A stretch of DNA of 64,000 bases from Epiperipatus broadwayi. Lineage: Eukaryota; Onychophora; Udeonychophora; Euonychophora; Peripatidae. Positions within the stretch are counted from its first letter, which is position 1. Each line of letters begins with the position of its first letter. Under the pieces are notes generated by a model. It saw nothing but the letters and a program-made list of their open reading frames with translations, did not search any database and was not told the origin of the DNA. Positions 1-10,399 of this stretch are shown here, in pieces. A program made the position numbers and the translations under genes. The stretch is taken from positions 1,077,677 through 1,141,676 of the forward strand of contig JAQFVV010012405.1 of NCBI GenBank assembly GCA_028023455.1. The letters run 5' to 3'.

Positions 1-470
1 TATTTTAATTAAAAATCAACTATTAATTTCTGTAGCAATCTTTAAAAAAAATTTCATTAAAAATATTATTTTTATATAGTAATCATTTGGTAAGACTTTT
101 AACATGATAAGATAGTGATATCATCAAAGCAATGCCATATTTTCACAATTAGCCTTTAAAAATGATAAAAATTTTGTTTGGCTAAGTGAGTTAAACTCTA
201 AACTTTTGATTGATTAATTACAAAATCAACAGTAAAAATATATTCATCTTTCAATATTATATTCCTTTTACTTTCGTTTGTAAAAAATATAGTAATAATT
301 TGTCAGATTATGAAAGTGAACAAAAGTTTTTTCAAAAATAAATTTCTATTTATAATTATAAAAATATTTGATATCAGAAGACCTAAGAAAAACTCAGTAA
401 CAAATCAGAAAGCATTAATGTCATCATTTATTTCCCTTTCAATTTATGTCAGTGTAAAATTAAAGAATTT
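1..470. other. AT-rich DNA, no gene seen
   Basis: Very AT-rich sequence with homopolymer runs. The only open frame (310-498, 62 codons) is lysine- and phenylalanine-rich, has no recognisable domain and is of a length expected by chance, so I do not call it. Confidence 0.6.
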
Positions 471-844
471 TTTTACTAAAATCTTACTATTTTCCTAAAA
501 TAATTTATATTTTCAGCATATTTTACCAAAATACATTATAATATGTAAATAAATGTCAGCAAAATATTCTAAAGCATTAATTTTTATTTGAAAATCAAAT
601 AAAGAGCTTGGTGCAATGTAAACTGTCAAAATTGTTGGTAGCACTGGTTTCTTTTTAAATTTACATTCCTGTAAAAGTATACATTTTTTTACTAAAATCA
701 CTGTTTTTTTAAAATAATTATGTTTTGAGTATATTTTACGAAAATAATTTATAATATGTAAAAAAATACTAAAAAAAACATTCTAAAACATTCGGCTTCA
801 TTTTGAAATGCAAAACAAAGCACTTGGGGTGATATAAAATTATG
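471..844 (+). repeat. degenerate direct duplication (two units of about 160 bp)
   Basis: Unit 1 (471-629) and unit 2 (687-844) share the order TTTTACTAAAATC, then AAAATAATT, TATTTTAC, AAAATA, TATAATATGTAAA, AATATTCTAAA or ACATTCTAAA, TTTGAAAAT or TTTGAAATG, and AGCTTGG or CACTTGG. They are spaced by 57 bp of unrelated sequence. The units have diverged considerably, so this is an old duplication or two old copies of one repeat. Confidence 0.55.
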
Positions 845-1949
845 GACCGGCCTCTTTTTTTCTTGAAATGTGAACCAACCAATCAGCATTGAGAAAAACC
901 TGCCTTCTATCTTTGTTGAAGTCTAAATGTCAAATTTATTGATTTTTTACTTGTAAAATAATACTAGAGAGGGCAGCATCTTATAGTACTTTTTCCAAGC
1001 TTTAAAAAGACCCTAAAATTTTTCTCCATATCATTAAAAATAATGGAATTCGAGCAATTTGAAGCCATGAACGATTTTGATCAGAGAAACCCTATGTGAG
1101 GTTAAATGGAAAATTTAAGCCTCTCCCCCTGAAAAATCTGCTGTATATTATTAGTCATTATATAGATAAAAATAAAGTCATGGGGCTTTATTGCTTGGTA
1201 GTTCATAAGAAGTTTGAGCACCAGAATTGATCCTGGGATCAAAAATAACATATATTTTTATTCAGTATACTCATATTGCAATCTTTAATATAATTCTTGA
1301 CACACTGAAAACAGACAGTTTTTGTTGCAATAAAAACAATCTCTCACACACTAAAAAAAATACAAATTTTATTCAGCACATAAATAAAAATAAACTTTCA
1401 CTATATACAGAATTAAAGTGTTCTAAAAATAAATCAAAAAATGTGTCTACTAAAAAAATTTAATTTCCCCCAAGCAAAACTTCTGGTCATCATAACTATA
1501 AAACAATATTGGCTAAAAAAATGTAATCACTTATATTATTAACAAACCAATCAATAAACTAATATTTTTATATCTTTATATAAATAAATGGAAACTTTTC
1601 AAGTGTTTTTGAACAACATTGTAAAATAAAAAATCAAAGATTTAATAATAATGTAAATACATAAGCAAAAAAATATTGATAACAATATAAAATTCACCAA
1701 AAATGAATTTAAAATGCAGATTATGTTAACTTATTTTTTTAATACATGCTTCATTCTAGTTTAACAAATGATGATTCAAAAGAATGTCAATATTGTCTTT
1801 TTATAGAAAATTCAAAATGGCACCATAAAATATATAAAATTATTGTTTAAAAAAACATAATGATTGACATGTACTTACTACACAGTATATTTATGCATGG
1901 GTTAGTACTTTTTATTATATTTTTTTTAATCAGGATGAATAAATTAAAC
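845..1949. other. AT-rich DNA, no gene seen
   Basis: No domain-bearing frame on either strand. The frame at 1227-1463 (78 codons) is Asn/Lys/Ile-rich and reads like translated A-rich DNA. A short GC-richer patch lies near 1040-1130 but I recognise nothing in it. Confidence 0.5.
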
Positions 1950-2021
1950 ATTTTGCCACCAGGTGGAGCCAATTTTGAATTTATTAAGGATATATAGATT
2001 TTCAAAGAAAGGGCGAAGAGA

Positions 2022-2450
2022 ATAATGGTTATATGAGATATAAATGGGCATATTGAAGAAATTGATGATGTAGGCAATAAGAATGGACAGCTCTTGAAGA
2101 ATTTTTGCCAGAGAGAGAATTTGAGCATTGGAAATTTATCAAATATTTATAAGGGACAATACACATGGTCTAGAAATAATATATTCCACACAAAAGATTA
2201 TGTATTAGTAGAGAAAGGTTGAATTAATAAAGTACAGAAAATTAAGGTGTTTGATAATAAAGGGAGAGAATGTAATAGTGATCATAACTGCTTTATAATA
2301 GAAATGATTAGTAATGTGATGGAAAATAGTAATAAAAGTAGAAAGGACAGTGAAAGATGTGGATGGAGAGTGAATGATAAGAATAAGTTAGAAGAGTATA
2401 AAATAAAATTTGGAAAATCCATGGAAGAGTTTGGTTGGGGTTTAGTATAA
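2022..2450 (+). pseudogene. LINE endonuclease domain, C-terminal remnant
   Basis: The reading frame shows IMVI-stop-DINGHIEE near 2022-2060, equivalent to the family's GDFNxHxxxW-type strand carrying catalytic Asp and Asn; the Gly codon before the Asp is now TGA. YTWSRNN (2159-2179), KDYVLV, and the terminal SDHN (2277-2288) follow in the right order, the last being the catalytic Asp-His pair of AP-type endonucleases. A second stop lies at 2220. The frame then continues into a charged linker to 2450. This would nick target DNA at insertion; it is broken here. Confidence 0.75.
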
Positions 2451-2879
2451 GGATTGTCTGTAGAAATAGAAAATATGGCAAATAGGGTTTTAGGTGAAAA
2501 TATTCAGAAGAATAAAAGTAATAGGAAAGTGAAAGTTAGTAAAAGTGTAAAAGAGGAAGGGGGGAAGCATGCAAACAATATAAGTGTGTTATTAAAAAAA
2601 ATGAGAAAAATGTTAATGCTAAATTGGAAAAGTATTTTTTAAAAAAAGAAATTGGTTAAATAGAAATTGAATAGTAAATTGTTTGAAAGTAAAAAAAATG
2701 GAAATATATTAAAAGAAGAAATATAGAGGAGAGAGAAATAGTATTACTAGATGATCAAGGAATAGAGTGTAGCTCTAAAGAATTATAGATAATCTTAAAT
2801 AAGTATGCAATGGATATAGAAAAAATATTAGATGTGAAGGACAGAGTGATAGGAAACATGAAAGCATATAGTAATGGGA

Positions 2880-3790
2880 ATGAGGTTTACAGATAATGAA
2901 TTGAATGAGGCAGGGAAAAAATTGAAAAATGGAAAGGCAAAAGGTTTGTATGGATGGGCAGCAGAGATGGTAATGAATTTAGGGCATAGAAAAAATTAAA
3001 ACTATTATCATGTTTTAATAAGATGGCACAAAAGAGAGATTTTTCAATTAGTTGTAGTAATACAAGAATAAGGCTGCTATTTAAAGGAAAGGGTAAGAAT
3101 CAAACAAAGCTAAACAGTTATAGAGTGATAGCAGTAACATCAGTGTTATATAAAGTTTTCTCATATATGGTGGCTGGAAGGTTTGCACAATGGATGGAAG
3201 AAAATAATATAGTGGGAAAATGCAAGGAGGTTTTCGATTGGATAGGTGTATAGGAGATAGTTTATTTGTAGATACACAACTTATGGATATGAGTAGGAAT
3301 TCAGGTAGACAGTTATATATGAGTTTTATAGATATAGAGAAGGCATATGATAGAGTGAATAAAAATAGATTATGGGTAAGTTTAGTAAATTTGGGACTGG
3401 ATGGATCTTTAGTGGATATTATTAAGAAATTATATGAAAATAATTACTATACATATCAATTAGGGAATATAGAATCAGTTAAAGTTAAAAATGGGGTGGG
3501 ACTAAGGCAAGGATGCCTCACCTATTTTGTTTTTGCTATATTTGAGAGAAATGGAGAAAGCAACAGAAAGACTAGGAAGAGGAGTAGAGATACCAATAAT
3601 AGGTAGCAAGGGAGTATATATATTGTGTAGTCTTTTATTTGCAGAAGATGTTTTTTTTTTTGTGTACAGAAAGAAGGGAAAATATGGGAATTATGCTGAG
3701 GACAAGTGCAAGGGTGGGTAAAGAAATGGGGATTAAATTTAGTGAAGAAAAATCAAAAGTAATGATGATTAATACTGGGAAAAGAGAAGA
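2880..3790 (+). pseudogene. LINE reverse transcriptase, broken
   Basis: Motifs read in order across changing frames: KNGKAKGLYGW (about 2925-2957, RT motif 0), KGKGKNQTKLNSYRVIAVTS around 3080-3140 (motif 1), QGGFR (3221-3235), FIDIEKAYDRV (3324-3356, motif A with its catalytic Asp), GLRQGC (3499-3516, motif B) and FAEDV (3638-3652, motif C). The usual second-position FADD has become FAED, so one catalytic aspartate is lost. Frames change near 3230 and between 3516 and 3630. The segment after motif C (KSKVMMINTGKR, then YNYLGI) matches the RT thumb entry. Confidence 0.85.
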
Positions 3791-3954
3791 CAAATAATTT
3801 TTATTGGGAGATATAAAGTTAAGTATGATAAATAGATATAACTATTTGGGAATTGTCTTAAGTAATCAGAGAAATTGCTTGGATGAATGGGATAAAAAAA
3901 ATTGATAAATGAATCAAAGAAATGTAATAAATATGATGTATCTAGGATTATATG

Positions 3955-4640
3955 AAAGAGAGTGGCAGTAGCAGGGTTAATATATGGTAATTATGCATTA
4001 TGTGTTAGTAAAGGAGTATTAGATTGCATAGAAAAAAGAAATGCATTAGATACAGGCATGGGAAGGGCAAAGAAGGAAATTCAAGGAGAAATGAGATGGT
4101 CAAGGTTTTATATGAGAGATGCAAAAAGCAAAATGAAAATATTCAGTAGATTGCAGTTTATGTATAATAAAAGAATAGCTACAATACTATTTAATTGGGT
4201 TATGAATACAGGGCAGGCAACAAGATGGGTGAGAAAGGTAATATGGTATGCAGAAGATTTGGATAAAGAATTTATGTCAGTATACTTATACAAAAGGTGG
4301 GATTATTGTGTTAGAAGAATTGTTGTATGGTATAGTGGTAAGGAATGGGATAGAAGAATAGATGCATTAATAAAGGATAGAGAGTTGGAGAAATGGAGAA
4401 CTAGTATGAAGATAAAAAGAGTTTAAATATACATATAAATAAACAGAATATTGGGTGCAAGTTAATTTATGATAATTGCAAGGAAAGTAGTTTACTGTTT
4501 AAGGTTTGAATGGGATCTTTAGCAACAAGGGAATATACACATAAATGGAAAAATGTGGATGATTTAGTTTGCAACTTGAGTAAGAAAGGCATAGAAAATA
4601 TTAGGCATCTGTTAATTGAATGTAAATAGCTGCAAGCAAA
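3955..4640 (+). pseudogene. LINE C-terminal domain remnant
   Basis: A 154-codon open piece (3962-4426) rich in Arg, Lys, Trp and Met follows the RT, with FSRLQFMYNKRIA and GKEWDRRIDAL patterns as in the post-RT region of LINEs. At 4568-4624 the frame gives VCNLSKKGIENIRHLLIEC, which fits the C-x2-C-x7-H-x4-C knuckle except that the second Cys position is Ser. A stop follows. No function is retained. Confidence 0.65.
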
Positions 4641-4933
4641 AAGGATAAAAATAATAAAGTTGTGGAAGAATAAATATAAATAAAGTGATTATACAGAAAA
4701 TGGATTACTGTTTTTTATGCTGGGTTTGGGAAAATATAAGGGGGATTTATACATAAAGGCCATGAAGTTAACAAAGATTATGTTGTGGAAATGGGATGGA
4801 GCAGGTTTTGAGAAAACTTAGGATGGGGAATGGAAAGGGGAAGTAAAATGGCTAACAGGTTTCTCTGGGCATAGTTGCTGAGAGATTCCTGACTCCATAT
4901 AAGGAGAAGTTACAGTGCATCACATCACATCAC

Positions 4934-5748
4934 TACAATAAAACTCTATGTATGTGTAGTTTTTATAAAATCACAGCACAACAGTAAAAATTTTAATAAA
5001 TTAGTAGAAAGTTTACAATTTTTTGTCGAGGCATTCTCTAGAGATAAAAACTGGATTGTTCTGATAACAAATTGTGAATATTCTATTGAGTTATTAAAGT
5101 TTTAGTATTTTGCTGTGATTTCATTTTGAAATCAGTTAGCTATTGACAATTTAGTGATTTATGTACGTGTTTAAATTAAACAGCATTAAATAATATGAAA
5201 TATATTTAGAGAGATAAACTCCTAACTTCAATATATTGTCAAATTTTTACAAGAATATTTACATAGATTGGAAAAACACTAATCATGAAATTTAAAGCAG
5301 GGAAACTGGATGGATATTACTGATTTAAATATTACTCTTGATGATGTTATAATCTAAGATTTTGAAAAACAAATAAAATTGATTTCATTTTCATTTATTC
5401 ATCTGATAGTTTTGACATTGAAAGATGTGACAGTATATTGCTATTAAAAGTTTAATTTTCTGTCTATATTTTATATTCATAATGTAATAGTATTATATTC
5501 TTTTAATTGGTTTAACTTGGTAATTTCTTTCAATTGTAATTATGTTTAGAATACTTTTTCAGATAGACAGTATGCTATAGAAAAATTCTGAAAAAATGCA
5601 CATACACCTCGCCCTTCCCCATTACTTGTTAAATGTTAAGCATAATAAGTAATGCCTTCCTTTTTCCTGTTCCTCTATGAAGTGATTTTAAATAGTATTT
5701 GCCATTTTTTTACTTATATTTATATAACATTAAATTTATGTTGTAGAT
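4934..5748. other. AT-rich DNA, no gene seen
   Basis: No open frame or recognisable RNA in this stretch; only scattered A and T runs. Confidence 0.5.
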
Positions 5749-5790
5749 CTGAAGAAGACTGCTAGGACAGTCAAAACTATTATAAGTAAA
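5749..5790 (+). ncRNA. hammerhead-like relic, second type
   Basis: CTGAAGA (5749-5755) is one change from the hammerhead box CTGATGA. It is followed by a perfect five-pair hairpin GACTG-CTAGGA-CAGTC (5757-5772), AAAAC in the position of GAAAC, and ACT-ATTATA-AGT-A, a plausible stem III with a cleavage-position A. Stem I pairing is not convincing. The same word order recurs at 51855 (minus) and 52431 (plus). I infer a decayed ribozyme-bearing 3' end; it would not be active. Confidence 0.35.
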
Positions 5791-5904
5791 TAAAGATTAT
5801 TTTCTTAAAGTGTTAAAGGAGTGTTAATGAAGTTTATATTGAAATAACATTAAATAATATATATATAAAATAAATAAAATATCCGTTAATTAAAAACAAT
5901 ATTG

Positions 5905-6129
5905 TAATTATAATTGAAATAATATTTTTAACGGTTTATAAATAATTACAAACAATCTTAAAATCCGCAGAAGTACTTTCGGTTACTTTCTAACCTGCCT
6001 CAACTGCCATTAAATTCAAAAACCAAAAGCGGAAGCAAACGTCATCAATTCAAATTCCACGAATCTCGTATTTTAAGATTGTTTGTAATTATTTATAAAC
6101 CGTTAAAAATATTATTTCAATTATAATTA
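5905..6129. repeat. fold-back (MITE-like) element with 60-bp perfect arms
   Basis: The arms 5905-5964 and 6070-6129 are exact reverse complements over 60 positions. They enclose a GC-richer loop of 105 bp (5965-6069) with no open frame. The perfect arms imply a young insertion or gene conversion. A (TA)n run follows immediately at the right end, so a target duplication cannot be judged. Confidence 0.85.
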
Positions 6130-6299
6130 TATATATATATGTTATGAATTACTTTGTTATGTATGTGTATGTGGCTGGGTGTAAAATGCAAATTTAAGTT
6201 AAGAATTATTTCAAGTAATAATCATTAATGTGTTACATAAAGCAGTTGTAAGTGCTGAAAGTTTGACACTTGTAATTTACATATAGTAATTTTCTATCT

Positions 6300-6440
6300 A
6301 AATAATACTAAACAAATGATGATAATATGTGTAAAAGATAGTAATTTGGGATAGCTGATGAATGCTGGTTCCACATGAAATGCACATCTTAGGGATCATT
6401 TATCTTTTCCCCATATCTTTGGTCATATGTTTCAGGACTA
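6300..6440 (+). repeat. HH-B repeat fragment with degenerate hammerhead
   Basis: CTGATGA at 6355-6361, then ATGCTGGTTCCACAT (stem II broken relative to ATGCTGGTTCAGCAT of other copies), GAAA (6377-6380), TGCACATC and TTAGGG. The downstream text (ATCATTTATCTTTTCCCCATAT, then GGTCATATGTTT) matches the body after the hammerheads at 62.7 kb. The upstream stem I strand GGGATAG no longer pairs, so this copy is inactive. Confidence 0.6.
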
Positions 6441-6933
6441 TGTGATGGAGTAGAAATTTCAAATATACCTAAAAATATATATATGAAATTAAATTTAAAT
6501 AAATTTAAAAATGTACATATGAAGTTAAATTATATCATATGCTATAAATATATACTTTACTCACAATAATTCATTATGGGCTTTTTCCTTTTCAGTAAAA
6601 CTATACACTCTAACAGATATTTAAAAGCATCTTCATGTGATCACCTTGCACAAAACTTTTAAGTGATAAAATCTCATTTCATAAGAGCATTCCTTTATTT
6701 TGATAGAAGATCTGGAAAAATAAATTGATTATAATGATAATGCTTTATTAACAAACATATACAATCATAGAGTTACAAACAAACTTTTATTCAGGATTTA
6801 AAATAATGTCCAAAAAGAAAAGATTGAACTGTTGCAATAAAAGCAACTACAGGAAGAACAAAATAGATTGTATATTAAGATGTTGCACAATAAGTGTAAT
6901 AATTTTTAAGAGTAAATGGGTTTGTAAGTAATC
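6441..6933. other. AT-rich DNA, no gene seen
   Basis: No supported feature. A few TATA-like runs near 6474-6560 are part of general AT richness. Confidence 0.5.
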
Positions 6934-7193
6934 ATTAAAAACCAGTCAACACTTAGATTAATTCCAATATCAACAACAATCAACAATTTCAAATTGTTGT
7001 CAAGGCAACCTCCTTTTAACAATAAAGGTGGAAATCCATCTTTATTAATGGACTAATATACTTATGTAGACACTAAATAATTAATAAAGGTGGAATTCCA
7101 CTTTTATTGTTAAAAGGAGGTTACCTTGACAACAGTTTGAAATTGTTGATTGTTATTGATTTGGGGATTATCTCAGTGTTGAATGGTTTTTAA
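6934..7193. repeat. fold-back element with about 110-bp arms
   Basis: The left arm (6934-7047) and right arm (7081-7193) are imperfect reverse complements; shared blocks include CAACAATTTCAAATTGTTG, CCTCCTTTTAACAATAAA and AATAAAGGTGGAA. The loop is only about 33 bp. No open frame. A small number of mismatches and indels (for example AACA versus AATA near the outer part) shows moderate age. Confidence 0.8.
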
Positions 7194-8214
7194 TAAGATA
7201 TTTCAATATTGTTACATTATTTGCTATTAATCCAACAAATTGGTAGTACTTTGAGTAAATTTAAGGGTTCAATCTCTCTAGAAATACTAAGAGTTCTATG
7301 AAATATTTTATAAGATTTGCAAGGTTTTTTAGATAGTATCAGTAGTTGCTGCATCAGTTTTAAAGAGATTAGCATATTATGCAGACAAATAATGTTCATA
7401 ATCTGTTCTTTTATTCTACATTTTAGATACAGTGCTGCAGTATATATTTTACTAACACATTAATCCTATAAATGCATGACCCTTATCATTAAAAGATAGT
7501 TAAGACAGTTAATGAGGCCACCTAAATTCTTAAATGAACAATCTGTATGATGACACTTTCTAAGTTACTTTCTATTTGGAAAATTTTCAAAACGCATATT
7601 GAACTAAAATGCCAATAACTTCAAATTCCAGTTTATCATTCATTTCTCTTGTTTCTGAAAAATTACTTAATTTCATTATTGGATGAAAAACTACCTTCTG
7701 TTTTGCATAATTTTCATAACACACACTGATCAAACAGTCATTAGATTCAAATCTGCTTTTTCATTTATCTTTACCCTCCTTCATCTTAATTTTGGTTTTT
7801 GTTGTATAAAATATTAATTCATTTTCATGCATAAAATCAAGTTTTAAAAAATATTTTAAAATTAAAATAAATTGATTTTTATGGATTTCTGCAACATTTT
7901 TAAATTTCCTCTACTACCTGACCCATATATATATACATCCATCATAATTGTCATTGCAACATTAACAATAATCGGGATATTTTACATCTTTTTCTTGTGA
8001 AATATTCCTTTAATAGACTGGGATTAAATACTAGGAATATCACATGACCTATCGCAATTATTCACCAGCACTATATGTGTGTTAACAAAGTTTCAAATTA
8101 TGCATTGTATGGTTAATGCATATAAAATTTTAGTGTTTCAGGTAATATATATATTTCTCTATTGACACTTCTTTTTTTTTTTGTAAACATTGATTTAAAT
8201 TCAAATATATAAAA
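7194..8214. other. AT-rich DNA, no gene seen
   Basis: No supported gene. The minus-strand frame at 7217-7399 (60 codons) lacks any domain and splice context. Confidence 0.5.
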
Positions 8215-8440
8215 TCATCATCAACATCATCAACAGTAGTCATAAACAATTATGGTCGCTTAACTTTTGAAAAAAAATAATAAAAAGAGAAAAATGAGAA
8301 ATAAAAAGTTGGAAAAGATGGGAGAGGTAAATTGGAGTTGAAGTGTAATTAAAAGATGAAAAATGTGTTTGCGCAACCTCATTGTCTTGATTAATGCGGA
8401 GAAACGACCAGTGGCATGAAAGACTCATGTCTATAAAATC
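8215..8440. repeat. dispersed repeat, copy 1 (partner at 50.2 kb)
   Basis: This segment and 50215-50480 share AGTCAT, a long A/G-rich tract (AGAGAAAAATGAGAAATAAAAAG type), then the words CTCATTGTC, ATTAATG, CGAGAAA or GGAGAAACGACCA, and ATGAAAGACTC or ATGAGAGGCTCGTG in the same order and spacing. I do not recognise the family and see no open frame conserved between the copies. Confidence 0.6.
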
Positions 8441-9489
8441 AATAGAAAGTAGAGAAAAATTATTTATTTAGCTAGTATATATATTGTATAGGTATTTATG
8501 TATTCATATGGTAGTCTATCAATCTGTTTACACGATATCTTTAAATGCTATCTTTTAATCTCCTCTCAAGCAAATTTTTATTTTTGAAAGAGTTAATTGT
8601 AGCAACAAATTTTGTTTATTAGATCAATAATTATTTAATTACATTGTTAAAAAATATATGAACTATTATGGAATGTGAGTAACAGTTGTTGAAACGCTAG
8701 ACTTTCTACAGTGTTATCTGACGAATGTGTGATAAAATGTCCATACAGTATTCTCTTTCACACATATACATAACTCCCAAACACTATCCTTTTTTTGTAA
8801 AATGATACTTAGTGGGGATTGTCTATAAGATAATGAAATTTTAAAATGACAAAAAACATTGTTTTGTATTATTTACATTTTTAAGAATTTATAAACTGAG
8901 TGATGACTGAATTTCAAAGTAAGCTTTGAAGGCAGTAGGAAAACTATAATGTTTGAAGTTGTGTTGACTTAACCTCTAAGTCTGATACTCAATACTGAAA
9001 GTCTGTTGGTGCTTTTTTTGTTTTATTTATTAAAACATAAAACAAATATCAATGGCCAATCTTTATTGAATCTCATTTCTAAATTGATTTAAAGACAAGT
9101 GGTAGTTTCTTGGAAAGGAAACTAACCTTGAATTTCACAACATGCGCAGATAGTACATCTCTTATGCGGGGAGAAGTTTATAATTTTTAAAAGGTATTGA
9201 ACAGGAACTTTTCAGCAGAAATCATATTAATTTCAGAATTTTATACAGCTGCTCGACTAATTTTACTCCTGACTTAAAATACTGACAGTCTATCATAAAA
9301 AATTATTGAGACATTGCATAGCATTACGTCTGAAACAATCTCTTCAACAAAATAAAATTTCATTTATTTTGAAATAATTAAAACAGTTAACTGGATATAA
9401 TATTCACTATTGTGCATCAACTTAAAAATTAGTGATGCAAAAATTAAATATATATAAACACACACGCTTATGTTCATTTTAGTAGTAAT
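8441..9489. other. AT-rich DNA, no gene seen
   Basis: No supported gene or RNA. Sequence is AT-rich with short CA and TA runs near 9450-9470. Confidence 0.5.
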
Positions 9490-9866
9490 AAATAACTGGT
9501 ACTGTGGAATTAGAGCTGCGACATGAAGAATTATAATCGTTTAATCATTAAATTAATTAGGTTATTAAATCAAAAACATATTTTAAAATCTACATTTAAA
9601 AAAAAAACAATTTAACAAAAAAAAAATACGAAAAGCATTAATGTGAAGAATAGTTAAAATGTGCGTTTAAATCAAATTGAGTGTGTGTTTGCACGTGCAT
9701 ATTCTGCATAGTCTATTTTAATACATTGTACGGGCTTACACCTGCATTTATATATGTAATATATGCGGGATTCGAACACAGACTTTCACACGACCTACAA
9801 CTCTCAGTACCATCTTATATTGCTGACTCACCTGACATCACACACGTGTTGAAAAGATAAATAATC

Positions 9867-9903
9867 ACCAATATTCGTATTTCGTGCTAAACCAGCACTC
9901 ATT
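9867..9903 (-). ncRNA. truncated hammerhead (left arm)
   Basis: Read on the minus strand this gives ATGAGTGCTGG, TTTAGCAC, GAAA, TACGAATA, TTGGT. It holds stem II, GAAA and the 3' strand of stem I, but CTG of the core box and the 5' stem I strand are replaced by unrelated sequence at the fold-back centre. It cannot self-cleave alone. Confidence 0.7.
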
Positions 9904-9976
9904 AAAGTATGAAGATTGGTTATCTTAATATAAAGCTGAGTACTAATTGTATATATGTGTGGAGATGGTAATCTGA

Positions 9977-10020
9977 ACCAACTGATGAATGCTGGTTTAG
10001 CACGAAATACGTATATTGGT
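9977..10020 (+). ncRNA. hammerhead ribozyme motif, HH-A
   Basis: All hammerhead parts are present in order: stem I strand ACCAA (9977-9981), CTGATGA (9982-9988), stem II ATGCT-GGTTT-AGCAC (9989-10003; four pairs plus an A-C closing mismatch), GAAA (10004-10007), stem III ATAC/GTAT (10007-10014), the NUH position ATA with A at 10015, and stem I strand TTGGT (10016-10020), a perfect complement of ACCAA. Predicted self-cleavage falls after 10015. Stem III is a palindrome without a loop, so it would close as two pairs with an ACGT loop or as a dimer. The fold is read by eye; activity is inference. Confidence 0.8.
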
Positions 10021-10039
10021 GGTTATTTATCTTTTCAAC

Positions 10040-10160
10040 ATGTGTGTGATCAGGTGAGTCAGCAATATAAGATGGCATTGAGAGTTGTAAGTCGTGTGAA
10101 AGTCTGAGTTCAAATCCCGCATATGTTACATATATATAAATGCAGATGTAAACCTGTACA
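10040..10160 (+). repeat. HH-A 3' body: tRNA-like segment
   Basis: Directly after the hammerhead comes ATTTATCTTTTCAACATG, GATCAGGTGAGTCAGCAATA, GATGGCATTGAGAG, and then GAGTTCAAATCCC (10106-10118), a good Pol III B box (GWTCRANNC). The upstream words GTGAGTCAGCAATATAAGATGG sit where a D arm/A box would be but match it weakly. The same segment follows hammerheads at 39.4, 45.2, 45.7 and, in a diverged form, 47.5, 47.9 and 55.5 kb. Confidence 0.6.
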
Positions 10161-10399
10161 ATGCATTAAAATAGATTATGCAGAATATGCACGTGCAAAC
10201 AACACACATGAAATTTGACTTAAACACGCATTTTAACGATTCTTCACGTTAATGCTTTTTGTATTTTTTTATTATTATTATTTTTTTTTTTAATGTAGAT
10301 TTTAAAATATGTTTTTGATTTAATAACCTAATTAATTTAATGATTAAACGATTATAATTCTTCATGTCGCAGCTCTAATACCACAGTACCAAATAACTA

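Larger units (their letters stand above)
1950..4933 (+). mobile_element. decayed APE-type LINE, 5' truncated
   Basis: One non-LTR retrotransposon relic on the plus strand. In order it holds the C-terminal half of an AP-like endonuclease, a reverse transcriptase with fingers, palm and thumb motifs, and a C-terminal domain with a degenerate zinc-knuckle-like pattern, then a short 3' region ending in a CATCA repeat (4917-4933). The catalytic endonuclease N-terminus is missing, as expected from incomplete reverse transcription. Several stops and at least two frame changes show it is dead. The sense strand is strikingly poor in C compared with G over the whole length, unlike the flanks. The layout and motifs fit the Jockey/CR1/L2 group, but I cannot assign the clade by eye. 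Confidence 0.8.
9490..10399. mobile_element. large HH-A fold-back with outward hammerheads
   Basis: A palindrome of about 910 bp. The left arm (9490-9903) and right arm (about 9982-10399) match as reverse complements; shared blocks include GGTACTGTGG, TTAGAGCTGCGACATGAAG, GCACGTGCA, GGGATTCGAAC (left) against its complement, and the hammerhead region. The right half carries a full HH-A unit (hammerhead, then tRNA-like segment, then ACATATATATAAATGCAG and CCTGTACAATGCATT). The left half carries the same unit inverted but cut inside its CTGATGA box. The outermost 220 bp on each side are not seen in other HH-A copies, so the inversion captured flanking DNA or a longer element. Confidence 0.8.

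Noticed and set aside
1227-1463. 78-codon Asn/Lys-rich frame
   Set aside because: Composition follows A-rich DNA; no domain, splice or start context.
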